Part shown: positions 18,170-24,636 of the stretch, one piece after another
Position numbering within the stretch: position 1 is the first letter of the stretch
Layout: each line of letters begins with the position of its first letter
Source: DASQUK01 sp963756425
GTDB taxonomy: Bacteria > Actinomycetota > Acidimicrobiia > Acidimicrobiales > VFJN01
Direction of reading: 5' to 3'
Assembly: GCA_963756425.1 (NCBI GenBank)
Contig: CAVWNW010000011.1
Location: forward strand, 124,001-188,000
Length of the DNA stretch: 64,000 nucleotides
Translations under genes and position numbers: made by a program
The notes under the pieces: generated by a model
What the model was told of the DNA's origin: nothing
The model's database searches: none
The model's input: only the letters and a program-made list of their open reading frames with translations

Positions 18170-18916
18170 GTGCTGGCTGGGGCTCAGGAGAACGCCACGC
18201 TGCGGCGTACCTGGACGCTGTTCCGGGCGTTCCAGGTCGAGCAGACCGATCCGGACCGCTTCTACTCGCTGCTCGCCGACGACTCGGTGCGCCAGCTTTC
18301 CTCCTGGACGCCGCTCGCAGGCAAGCGGGTGCTCGATGTCGGCGGGGGACCGGGGTACTTCGGCGCGGCGTTCCGGCGCGCCGGCGCGACGTACGCCTCG
18401 GTCGACTCCGACCTCGGCGAGCTGAGCGCCGTCGCCAAGCCCGGGCCGGGCACGGTGCTCGGCAGCAGCCTGGCGTTGCCGGTTCGCGACGACGCCGTCG
18501 ACGTGTGCTACTCGAGCAACGTCCTGGAGCACGTGCCGGAGCCGGAGCGGATGGCAGACGAGATGGTGCGTGTCACCCGGCCGGGGGGCGTGGTGTTCCT
18601 GTCCTGGACGACCTGGCTGTCGCCGTGGGGTGGACACGAGACATCGCCCTGGCACTACCTCGGGGGACACCATGCGGCTCGGCGATTCACCCGCCGGAAC
18701 GGGCGGGCGCCGAAGAACGAGTACGGCCGAACGCTGTTCGCGGTCTCCGCTCAGCGCATGCGCGGCTGGGTTCGGCGGGCAGAGGCGGCCCACCGGGTCA
18801 ACCTGCTCGACGCGCTGCCGCGCTACCACCCGCGATGGGCCCACTGGATCGCGGCCGTGCCCGGCGTGCGTGAGGTGGCGTGCTGGAACTACGTGCTCGT
18901 CCTCGAGGTCCGGTGA
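18170..18916 (+). CDS. SAM-dependent methyltransferase, Rv0224c-like
   Basis: A 248-residue class I methyltransferase starting at GTG 18170. It opens with 'LRRTWTLFRAFQVEQTDPDR', which matches the conserved N-terminus of the mycobacterial Rv0224c family as I remember it. Motif I is 'VLDVGGGPGYFGAAF', then 'DVCYSSNVLEHVPEPE' and 'WTTWLSPWGGHETSPWHYLG'. In M. tuberculosis the gene lies in the same region as aftD, so co-occurrence here supports an envelope role. The frame is open back into the preceding gene, but the intervening 30-odd codons use many T-ending codons and look non-coding. Confidence 0.75.
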   Translation: MLAGAQENATLRRTWTLFRAFQVEQTDPDRFYSLLADDSVRQLSSWTPLAGKRVLDVGGGPGYFGAAFRRAGATYASVDSDLGELSAVAKPGPGTVLGSSLALPVRDDAVDVCYSSNVLEHVPEPERMADEMVRVTRPGGVVFLSWTTWLSPWGGHETSPWHYLGGHHAARRFTRRNGRAPKNEYGRTLFAVSAQRMRGWVRRAEAAHRVNLLDALPRYHPRWAHWIAAVPGVREVACWNYVLVLEVR

Positions 18917-18955
18917 AGCGGCGGCTGGGCGGGCGGCCCCGGGCCTGAGTGCCGG

Positions 18956-20527
18956 TCAGCGCGACGTTGGGAGGATGGGTGCGTCGCGACCCGTGCCGCG
19001 TGGCGCCCGGGACGCCTCCGTTGTGGCGCGCCCCCCGGCGGATGCCGGTACCGACACCTTCTCCTCGTGGTATTCGTCCTCGACGTTGACGGTCCAGATG
19101 TCGTGCGCCGTGCCGGCCACGATGTTCTCGACGGTCAGCATCGCCGTGTACATGGAGTGGTCCTGGTTGTTGTAGCGGTGCATGCCGTTGCGGCCGATCG
19201 GGTGGACGTTGGGGGCATGTTGGGCGAGCCAGGCGCGCAGTACCTCGACGTTGGACTGATAGTCCGCGTCATAGACGGGGTATGCCTTGGGCATCCGCAC
19301 CACGTAACCGGCCTCGACATCTGCGGCGCTCATCAGCCCGATCGTCTCGAGCTCCTTGGCGGCCTCCGCGACCAGCTCGGCGTCGGTGGCGGTCCACGAT
19401 TCGTCGCCCTCGCGCACGGTGTACTCGAGCCCCAGCACGTTGTACCCGTCCTTCACCATGTAGGGCGACCACGACCCGAAGTTCTGCACCCGCAACGTCT
19501 TGACCTCGGGTGCGTGGATGTAGATCCAGTTGTCGTCCCAGCCCACCTTGTCGGCCGGAACCACCAGCGCCACCGTCAGGAAGTCGCGAAACTCCAGCCC
19601 ATCGGCGGCACGGCGCACATCGTCGGGCACCGGCGGGTCCATCGCCGCCAGCAGCAGCGAGAACGGCATCGACGAGACCACGTGATCGGCGGGGTACTCG
19701 GTCGCGACCTCCTGCGACTCGGCCACCACGCTGACGGCGCGACCGCCCGCGTGGCGGATGCGGGTCACGGGCGTGTCCAGGGTGACCTTGGTGCCGGCGC
19801 CCTCGACGAGCTCCTGGCATCGCTCCCACATCATCCCGGGCCCGTACATCGGGTACTGGAACTCTTCGATCAGGCTGGTGAGCTGCTTGCCCCGGTCCTT
19901 GCGCCGCCCGGCATAGCGGGACCGGATGGGCTCCCAGACCGCTTGGAACAGGGACATGCCCTTGATGCGCTGGGCGCCCCAGTCGGCCGCGATCTGCGAC
20001 GGCGGCACCGCCCACAGCTTCTCGCTGTACGTCTTGAAGAAGTGGTTGTAGAGGCGCCAGCCGTAGTTGGCGACGACGTAGCCCTCGAGCGTGGATCGGT
20101 CCCTCGGCGGCCGCACGCGGACCCACAGCGCCGACGCCACGCAGCGCACGGCCTCCAGCGGGCCGAGGTTGCGCAGGGCGTTGAGCGGCTTGAGTGGGTA
20201 GTCGTAGAACTTGCCGCGGTAGTAGATGTGGCTCTTGCGGGGCCGCTGCAGGAACTCGTCGTCGTCGAGGATCTCGTGCCACAGGTCCTCCACCGCTTGC
20301 ACCTTGGTGAAGAAGCGGTGGCCGCCGATGTCGAAGCGCCAGCCGTCGCGCTCGACCGTCCGGCTGATCCCGCCGACAGCCGAGTCCGCCTCGAGGACCG
20401 TGCTCGTGCGGCCCAACTTGGCAAGCTGATAGGCGGCGGTGAGTCCGGCGGGCCCCGCGCCGATGATGACGACCCGGGGCGAGGCCCCAGGCTCCGATGT
20501 GGACCCGCTCGCTTCGCTTCCCCTCAC
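18956..20527 (-). CDS. FAD-dependent amine-oxidase-fold protein (protoporphyrinogen oxidase/UDP-galactopyranose mutase-like)
   Basis: 523 residues. The Rossmann dinucleotide-binding site is 'VVIIGAGPAGLTAAYQLA' (about 19-36), with the acidic end 'VLEADSAVGG', then 'GWRFDIGGHRFFT'. The middle carries 'HFFKTYSEKLWAVPPS' and the C-terminal flavin motif is replaced by 'GRNGMHRYNNQDHSMYTAM'. Members cluster with glycosyltransferases in actinobacteria and are often annotated only as NAD(P)/FAD oxidoreductases. A redox or mutase step on an envelope sugar is plausible but unproven. The start is GTG with AGGGAG 10 nt upstream. The last 40 residues are a low-complexity tail. Confidence 0.75.
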   Translation of the reverse strand: MRGSEASGSTSEPGASPRVVIIGAGPAGLTAAYQLAKLGRTSTVLEADSAVGGISRTVERDGWRFDIGGHRFFTKVQAVEDLWHEILDDDEFLQRPRKSHIYYRGKFYDYPLKPLNALRNLGPLEAVRCVASALWVRVRPPRDRSTLEGYVVANYGWRLYNHFFKTYSEKLWAVPPSQIAADWGAQRIKGMSLFQAVWEPIRSRYAGRRKDRGKQLTSLIEEFQYPMYGPGMMWERCQELVEGAGTKVTLDTPVTRIRHAGGRAVSVVAESQEVATEYPADHVVSSMPFSLLLAAMDPPVPDDVRRAADGLEFRDFLTVALVVPADKVGWDDNWIYIHAPEVKTLRVQNFGSWSPYMVKDGYNVLGLEYTVREGDESWTATDAELVAEAAKELETIGLMSAADVEAGYVVRMPKAYPVYDADYQSNVEVLRAWLAQHAPNVHPIGRNGMHRYNNQDHSMYTAMLTVENIVAGTAHDIWTVNVEDEYHEEKVSVPASAGGRATTEASRAPRGTGRDAPILPTSR

Positions 20528-20563
20528 GTGCCGAGCACTCCCTCACTTTGGACGCGAGGAGTC

Positions 20564-20641
20564 ACTCTATCGAAGAGGGTCCTTGCGGCTTCCACCCCGG
20601 CGGTCACGGTTCGCGGTTGCCCTGCAACCCGTTGGTAACAT
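20564..20641. promoter_or_regulatory. Divergent promoter region, one leadered and one leaderless
   Basis: On the minus strand TAGAGT (20564-20569) would give a short leader of about 30 nt that contains the AGGGAG ribosome site (20538-20543) of the FAD enzyme. On the plus strand TAACAT (20636-20641) lies 9 nt before the ATG at 20651, giving a leaderless message. Confidence 0.45.
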
Positions 20642-20650
20642 CGCCGCCTC

Positions 20651-22207
20651 ATGCGCACCCTGGCTGCCGACGGGGTCCAAGATGACGCGTCCCCCGCGTC
20701 CGTTCGACGATCGACAACCGCACCCCGGTTGGTGCCCTTGGCCGTCGCTGCGGTCGTGGTCACGGGCGTGGTGTTGCGCTTCGTGCAGCGCTCGCCGCTG
20801 TGGCTCGACGAGGCGCTGAGCGTCAACATCGCCCGGCTGCCGCTGGGTGACATGTTCGAGGCGCTGCGCCACGACGGTCACCCCCCCTTCTACTACCTAC
20901 TGCTGCACGGGTGGATGGAGGTGTTCGGCGAGAGCGACTTCGCCGTGCGGGCGCTGTCAGGGATCTTCGCCGTGGCATCGCTGCCCCTCGCGTGGATCGC
21001 CGGTCGGCGCCTCGCGGGGCGGTCCGGGGCCCGCTGGGCGTTGGTGGTCGTGGCGTTGTCGCCGTACGCGATCAGGTACGCCACCGAAGCCCGCATGTAC
21101 TCAATGGTGATGGTCCTGGTGCTGGCGGGCTACCTGGTGCTCTCCGATGCCCTCGTCGATCCCCGTCCCTGGCGGCTGGCGGCCCTGGCGCTGATCTCTG
21201 GCCTCCTGTTGCTCAGCCACTACTGGTCCTTCTACCTGTTGGCCGCGACGGGCCTGGTGCTCGCTGCGCGCTGGTGGAGGCGGCCCCCGGAACGGGCCAG
21301 GACCGGCCGCGTGCTGCTGGCGATTGCCGCCGGTGGCCTGTTGTTCCTGCCCTGGCTCCCGGGTTTCCTCTACCAGTCGGCCAACACGGGCACGCCCTGG
21401 GGCGAGCCGTTCCGTCCGACGGCGATCCTCGTGACCACGCTGATGGACATGGGCGGCGGGGCACGCATCGAGGGCGTCTTGGCCGCCATCGTCGTGAGCG
21501 TGTTCGTGCTGGTGGCGCTGTTCGCCGCTCGCTCGGGTGGGAGCGAGCTGACGCTCGACCTGCGCACGGTCCCGATCGTCCGCCGCGAGCTCGCGGTGGT
21601 GCTGCTCGTCATCGCGCTCGGGTGCGTGGCCGGCTACGCCACCGGCGCCACCTACCAGTCGCGCTATGCGGCCGTGATCGTTCCGCTCGTGCTGCTGGCG
21701 GTGGCCGTCGGCATCACCCGCGTCCCGGGGATCGCCCAGCTCGCAGCAGGGGCCGCGTACGTGGCAGTCAGCGTGGGCGGCATCGCGTGGGTCAACTACT
21801 ACCAGCGGACCCAGGCCGACGTGGTCGGCGACGCGGTCGCCCAGCATGCCGAGCCGGGGGATGTGGTGGTGTACTGCCCGGACCAGCTCGGGCCCGACTA
21901 CTCACGTCGGATGCCCGACGGGCTCGTGGAGCTGGCCTACCCCGCCCTGACCTCGCCCGAGCGGGTCGACTGGGTCGACTACGCCGAGCGGAACGAGGTC
22001 GCAGATCCGGCCCGGATCGCCGGGCAGATCCGGGATCGGGCGGGGGGCAATGCGATCTTCGTGGTCTGGATGCCCGACTACCGCACGCTCGGCGATCAGT
22101 GCGAGCGATTGGTGGCTGCCCTCGGACCCACGGAGGGCCTGGTCGAGCAGGACGAGTCGAAGTACTTCGAGCCGGCGTTCCTCCACCGGGCGCCGCCCGT
22201 CGACTGA
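20651..22207 (+). CDS. GT-C glycosyltransferase, PMT/GT39-like
   Basis: 518 residues. About ten membrane segments span residues 30-400, with a soluble tail of about 115 residues. The first extracytoplasmic loop carries the family signature 'PLWLDEALSVNIAR' with adjacent Asp-Glu, followed by 'DGHPPFYYLLLHGWMEVFG', typical of the dolichyl-phosphate-mannose-protein mannosyltransferase/ArnT-like superfamily (PMT_2). Such enzymes use polyprenyl-phosphate sugars outside the membrane. 'ATEARMYSM' is also typical. It is monocistronic with its own leaderless promoter and converges on a small gene. Acceptor unknown. Confidence 0.8.
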   Translation: MRTLAADGVQDDASPASVRRSTTAPRLVPLAVAAVVVTGVVLRFVQRSPLWLDEALSVNIARLPLGDMFEALRHDGHPPFYYLLLHGWMEVFGESDFAVRALSGIFAVASLPLAWIAGRRLAGRSGARWALVVVALSPYAIRYATEARMYSMVMVLVLAGYLVLSDALVDPRPWRLAALALISGLLLLSHYWSFYLLAATGLVLAARWWRRPPERARTGRVLLAIAAGGLLFLPWLPGFLYQSANTGTPWGEPFRPTAILVTTLMDMGGGARIEGVLAAIVVSVFVLVALFAARSGGSELTLDLRTVPIVRRELAVVLLVIALGCVAGYATGATYQSRYAAVIVPLVLLAVAVGITRVPGIAQLAAGAAYVAVSVGGIAWVNYYQRTQADVVGDAVAQHAEPGDVVVYCPDQLGPDYSRRMPDGLVELAYPALTSPERVDWVDYAERNEVADPARIAGQIRDRAGGNAIFVVWMPDYRTLGDQCERLVAALGPTEGLVEQDESKYFEPAFLHRAPPVD

Positions 22208-22254
22208 TTCGCGGCCGCGTCGTCGGTCGTCCGTCGGCCGCCAGTGCGGTCGGG

Positions 22255-22485
22255 TCAGCCGGAGCCCGTCACCGCCCGCAGCTGCCCGGCAGCCGCCTCG
22301 CAACGGCGGACCGCCAGCAGGTCGGCGGTGCGGAAGCTGGCGACCCTGGTGCTCCAGGAGTCGATCACGCCGCGCCCGTCGCCGCGGCGGAAGAAGGTGG
22401 TCATGGGGCCTTCCTGCTGGTAGGCATCGGCGCCGTCGACGGTCTCGACTCTGCGATCCCGGAGCGTGACCTCGAACGTCGGCAT
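22255..22485 (-). CDS. Small uncharacterised protein (76 aa)
   Basis: The ATG at 22485 is preceded by TACCGT with a 7-nt gap, the leaderless arrangement, so I prefer it to the upstream start of the same frame at 22743. The product begins 'MPTFEVTLRDRRVETVDGAD' and includes 'YQQEGPMTTFF' and 'VIDSWSTRVASFRTAD', a compact beta-rich pattern with no membrane segment. Codon use resembles the real genes, while the extension to 22743 is Arg/Pro-rich and lies in the repeat region. Family not recognised. Confidence 0.6.
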   Translation of the reverse strand: MPTFEVTLRDRRVETVDGADAYQQEGPMTTFFRRGDGRGVIDSWSTRVASFRTADLLAVRRCEAAAGQLRAVTGSG

Positions 22486-22492
22486 GCCGGGG

Positions 22493-22498
22493 ACGGTA
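22493..22498 (-). promoter_or_regulatory. -10 element TACCGT, leaderless promoter
   Basis: Read on the minus strand, TACCGT lies 7 nt before the ATG at 22485. Confidence 0.45.
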
Positions 22499-22565
22499 CG
22501 GCAGGGCGGCTGTGCGTTACGAGGGGAGCAAGCCTGTGGATTTCGGGCGGCCATCTGTGTGGGGC

Positions 22566-22574
22566 TGTGGATAA
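22566..22574 (-). other. DnaA-box-like sequence TTATCCACA
   Basis: Exact match to the consensus DnaA box on the minus strand. A near match (AAATCCACA) lies about 30 bases upstream near 22535. With no cluster and no dnaA/dnaN nearby this is not an origin. It may be chance or a DnaA titration site. Confidence 0.25.
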
Positions 22575-22597
22575 CCGCTGGTCGGCTTGAACCCCTG

Positions 22598-22619
22598 TGA
22601 GAGCGGATTTCCGCTCTCA
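22598..22619. repeat. Perfect 10-bp inverted repeat, 2-nt centre
   Basis: TGAGAGCGGA-TT-TCCGCTCTCA. The short centre favours a protein-binding palindrome over an RNA terminator. It lies in the gene-free stretch between the 76-residue ORF and the micro-ORF repeats. Confidence 0.4.
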
Positions 22620-22879
22620 TCACGCAGTGCCCCGGCGAGGCGGCACACCTCCCGGGGCCGGACACCAGGAGGATCCCCCTGATGCCAGACGTAACCGTAG
22701 TCCTATCCGCCCCGAGTGGACGCCCTCGAGCTGCGGGTCGCACGAGTGGAGGCCATGACCGAGGTGGTGACCGCCGTCCGCCTAGCCGGCCGGCCCGACG
22801 TGTATCTACGGGTCGCGGGGTCCCGCGTCAGATCAGGCCCTACCAGTCAATCCGCCGCCGATGGCTGGACCGAACTAGC

Positions 22880-22909
22880 CGCGGCGGCAGATAGCCGCCG
22901 CGAAAGGAG
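22880..22909 (+). promoter_or_regulatory. Hairpin abutting Shine-Dalgarno sequence (copy A)
   Basis: CGCGGCGGC and GCCGCCGCG (22880-22888, 22894-22902) form a perfect 9-bp stem with a 5-nt loop, followed at once by AAAGGAG (22903-22909) and, 6 nt later, the ATG at 22916. Its position suggests control of translation initiation or RNA stability. Confidence 0.6.
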
Positions 22910-22915
22910 CCTGAC

Positions 22916-23033
22916 ATGTCTGGACGAATCCGCCTCCTGTGGGCCGGGCCTGCTGGCCGCCGCCACCACTGCGGCGTTGGTCGGAGCGCCGGCGATGATC
23001 CAAGCCGGCATCACAATGACCGGGATCGACTGA
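22916..23033 (+). CDS. Micro-ORF 1, copy A: hydrophobic peptide, one extra base near 22949
   Basis: Starting at ATG 22916 the peptide reads 'MSGRIRLLWAG'. After one extra base (GGG-C-CTG) the frame that copy B also shows in its middle continues 'LLAAATTAALVGAP' and ends in 'GID' at 23033. The corrected product is 38 residues: a basic start and one hydrophobic segment, like a small membrane peptide or a signal peptide without cargo. If not corrected, the frame ends in a stop that overlaps the ATG of the next micro-ORF. Whether it is made is unknown. Confidence 0.45.
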
Positions 23034-23043
23034 GGAGCCTGAC

Positions 23044-23166
23044 ATGACCCGACGAGTGCGCTTCCTGTGCGCCGCCCTGTTCGCTGCCGTGCCAGCTGCG
23101 GCTGCGATCGCGACACCCGGCATTTCGGGGGCTGTGGGCAACCGGATCCACCAGGTGCGCTCGTAG
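23044..23166 (+). CDS. Micro-ORF 2, copy A: 40-residue hydrophobic peptide
   Basis: Ribosome site GAGGAG overlaps the end of micro-ORF 1. The peptide starts 'MTRRVRFLCAALFAAV', has one hydrophobic segment, and ends in a tail 'GNRIHQVRS'. The tail differs from copy B because a second repeat (23119-23214) replaces the end, so copy A looks like a recombined version. The pattern Arg-[Ile/Val]-Arg-[Phe/Leu]-Leu near the start is shared with micro-ORF 1, so both are paralogues. Confidence 0.5.
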   Translation: MTRRVRFLCAALFAAVPAAAAIATPGISGAVGNRIHQVRS

Positions 23167-23214
23167 GTCATGGTCGGGGGTGACCTCGGGCAGCCGCGCT
23201 CGTAGCAGCGCCTC
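23119..23214. repeat. Second repeat family, copy 1 (about 96 bp)
   Basis: Matches 23695-23787 with small indels, offset 576 bases. It starts at GGCATTTCGG and ends near GCAGCGCCTC. In the other copy it is followed by a yceI 3' remnant, so it may carry debris of the same gene. Confidence 0.7.
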
Positions 23215-23307
23215 TGCGGACGTGATCGACGGCTCCCAGGGCCCCGCGGGCAGGTTCCAGAGCAGGCCTACCAGTCAATCCGCCGCCGAGGGCTGGACCG
23301 AACTAGC

Positions 23308-23338
23308 CGCGGCGGCAGATCAGCCGCCGCGAAAGGAG
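23308..23338 (+). promoter_or_regulatory. Hairpin abutting Shine-Dalgarno sequence (copy B)
   Basis: Same 9-bp stem as copy A (23308-23316, 23323-23331) with a 6-nt loop, then AAAGGAG (23332-23338) and the ATG at 23345. The stem is unchanged while the loop differs, which suggests the pairing matters. Confidence 0.6.
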
Positions 23339-23344
23339 CCTGAC

Positions 23345-23461
23345 ATGTCTGGACGCAATCCGCCTCCTGTGGGCGGGGCTGCTGGCCGCCGCCACCACTG
23401 CGGCGTTGGTCGGAGCGCCGGCGATCATCCAAGCCGGCATCACAAGACCGGGGTCGACTGA
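23345..23461 (+). CDS. Micro-ORF 1, copy B: double-shifted version
   Basis: Same length as the corrected copy A (38 codons plus stop), but one base is gained near 23354 and one lost near 23443, so the middle is read in another frame ('RNPPPVGGAAGRRHH') while start and stop agree. If the two indels are artefacts the peptide is the same hydrophobic one as copy A. If real, copy B encodes a polar variant. Confidence 0.4.
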   Translation: MSGRNPPPVGGAAGRRHHCGVGRSAGDHPSRHHKTGVD

Positions 23462-23471
23462 GGAGCCTGAC

Positions 23472-23585
23472 ATGACCCGACGAGTGCGCTTCCTGTGCGC
23501 CGCCCTGTTCGCTGCCGTGCCAGCGGCGGCTGCGATCGCGACACCGGCGGTTCTTGCCGGCCTCGCGTTGATCCCGGTCGACTGA
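23472..23585 (+). CDS. Micro-ORF 2, copy B: 37-residue hydrophobic peptide
   Basis: Ribosome site GAGGAG precedes the ATG. The product starts 'MTRRVRFLCAALFAAV' and ends 'LAGLALIPVD': a basic n-region with twin Arg and a hydrophobic stretch through most of the length, with no room for a mature secreted domain. It is the cleanest member of the family, uninterrupted and in frame, and shares its Val/Ile-Asp end with micro-ORF 1. Confidence 0.55.
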   Translation: MTRRVRFLCAALFAAVPAAAAIATPAVLAGLALIPVD

Positions 23586-23694
23586 GCCAGCTGGCGACGG
23601 ACGACTTCGCCTCCTGAGGGCCGCCCTGTTCGCTGCGACGGCGACAGCGGCGATCGTTGCACCTACCTGCACCGGCTGCTTCACGAACCGGGTC
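23586..23694 (+). pseudogene. Third, start-less micro-ORF copy
   Basis: Aligned to micro-ORF 2, the text after GACTGA has lost the ribosome site and ATG but still reads 'GRLRLLRAALFAATATAAIV' in one frame. It is a decayed third member of the tandem family. Confidence 0.45.
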
Positions 23695-23787
23695 GGCATT
23701 TCGGGCTGTGGGCAACGGGATCCACCAGGTGCGCTCGTAGGTCATGGTCGAGGGTGACCTCGTGGCAGCCGCTCGTAGCAGCGCCTC
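23695..23787. repeat. Second repeat family, copy 2 (about 93 bp)
   Basis: Counterpart of 23119-23214. It joins the decayed third micro-ORF to the yceI remnant. Confidence 0.7.
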
Positions 23788-23791
23788 CGGT

Positions 23792-23908
23792 GAGATCGTC
23801 CGGGACCGCTGGGGCATGAACTGGAACCAGGTCCTCGAGACCGGCGGCCTCGTCGTCGGCAAGAAGGTCAAGCTCGAGCTCGAGGTCGACGCCGTCAGGG
23901 GCGCCTAG
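23792..23908 (+). pseudogene. 3' remnant of a yceI-family gene
   Basis: The last 38 codons read 'DRWGMNWNQVLETGG' and 'KKVKLELEVDAVRGA', the usual C-terminal strands of YceI polyisoprenoid-binding proteins, as judged from memory of the family. No upstream part of the barrel is present; the preceding bases are the second repeat family. It is therefore a gene fragment, probably left by the rearrangement that built the repeats. Confidence 0.6.
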
Positions 23909-23979
23909 GGGCGTCACGGCGGGGCTTCGTCAGCGTTCCCGCAGCGCACCCGCTGCCCGCTGCAGCCAGGTGCGCGTGG

Positions 23980-24399
23980 TCAGGCCCGGCCCGGCGGGTG
24001 CTCGGCGAAGTATCCAACGATTGCGGGCATCATCTCCTCGAACCCGCCGGGGACGCCGAAGTTCAGGGCTCCGGCACGTACGTCGCTCGAGTTCCTGAAC
24101 GCGTGCCTGACGCCACCGGGGACGAGCACGAAGGAGCCGCGAGGGGCGGTGGTCCATTCGTCGTCGACAAGGAAGTCCAACGTGCCCTCGATGACATAGA
24201 AGATGTCGTCCTCGTCGTGCGAGTGTGCTCCCGGACCCTGCGTGTGGGGGTCAAGCCACCACTCCGACACGTTGTATCGGCTCTGCGTGGCGGCGCCGTC
24301 GGCCTTGAACACCGCCTGCATCCCGCCCATCTCGTATGGGCGGCCATCACCAGGCCCGAGGACAACCGGCTTGCGCACGTCTCCGGCCTCGCCACCCAT
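23980..24399 (-). CDS. Cupin-domain protein
   Basis: A 139-residue single-domain cupin. Motif 1 is 'GAHSHDEDDIFYVIEG' with the metal-ligand His and Glu, and motif 2 is 'GSFVLVPGGVRHAFRN'. Such proteins are metal-dependent small-molecule enzymes or sensors; the substrate cannot be told. The start is supported by a leaderless -10 (TACAGT, 6 nt upstream). It is divergent from the histidine kinase gene across 237 bases. Confidence 0.85.
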   Translation of the reverse strand: MGGEAGDVRKPVVLGPGDGRPYEMGGMQAVFKADGAATQSRYNVSEWWLDPHTQGPGAHSHDEDDIFYVIEGTLDFLVDDEWTTAPRGSFVLVPGGVRHAFRNSSDVRAGALNFGVPGGFEEMMPAIVGYFAEHPPGRA

Positions 24400-24405
24400 G
24401 TCAGC

Positions 24406-24411
24406 ACTGTA
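24406..24411 (-). promoter_or_regulatory. -10 element TACAGT, leaderless promoter
   Basis: Read on the minus strand it lies 6 nt before the ATG at 24399. The rest of the 237-base divergent spacer shows no further clear signal. Confidence 0.5.
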
Positions 24412-24636
24412 CGCGCCGTTGCCATCGTCGTCGCTCCCCGCAACGGACCCAGGGACAGCGCATGAGCTAGTTCGCCACAGGCGGGCCGGAATGGCCCCGT
24501 CGTGCGCTGACCTATGCCACGCTGGCTGCCGTCATGCGGCCGTAGTAGAACAACGCTTTCCGTAACCGGCTGTGTTCGTCGGGTGCTGGGGAACCGGGTG
24601 GCTTGCTCCGGCTCCCGTCAATGAAGCGAATGGAGC

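Larger units (their letters stand above)
22834..23117 (+). repeat. Micro-ORF repeat unit, copy A (284 bp)
   Basis: Nearly identical to 23263-23545, offset about 429 bases. Each unit contains a 9-bp GC hairpin, a strong AAAGGAG ribosome site, a 38-codon hydrophobic micro-ORF, a second ribosome site overlapping its stop, and a second micro-ORF. Differences between copies are mostly single-base insertions and deletions. Confidence 0.85.
23263..23545 (+). repeat. Micro-ORF repeat unit, copy B (283 bp)
   Basis: Second copy of the unit at 22834-23117. It preserves the hairpin, ribosome sites and both micro-ORFs. Identity is high through the hairpin and ribosome site and is broken by isolated one-base indels inside micro-ORF 1. 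Confidence 0.85.

Noticed and set aside
16448..18916. Single 822-residue protein with one glycosyltransferase and two methyltransferase domains
   Set aside because: The start at 16541 fits the overlap with the upstream stop. The junction after 'PFGTS' reads as a normal C-terminus and stop one base later, so a frame break is more likely than a triple fusion.
22566..22574. Chromosome replication origin
   Set aside because: Only one exact DnaA box and one near match, no AT-rich unwinding region and no dnaA, dnaN or rpmH nearby.
22834..23787. CRISPR array or insertion sequence
   Set aside because: Repeats are two long copies with coding features rather than short regularly spaced units; no transposase and no terminal inverted repeats or target duplication.
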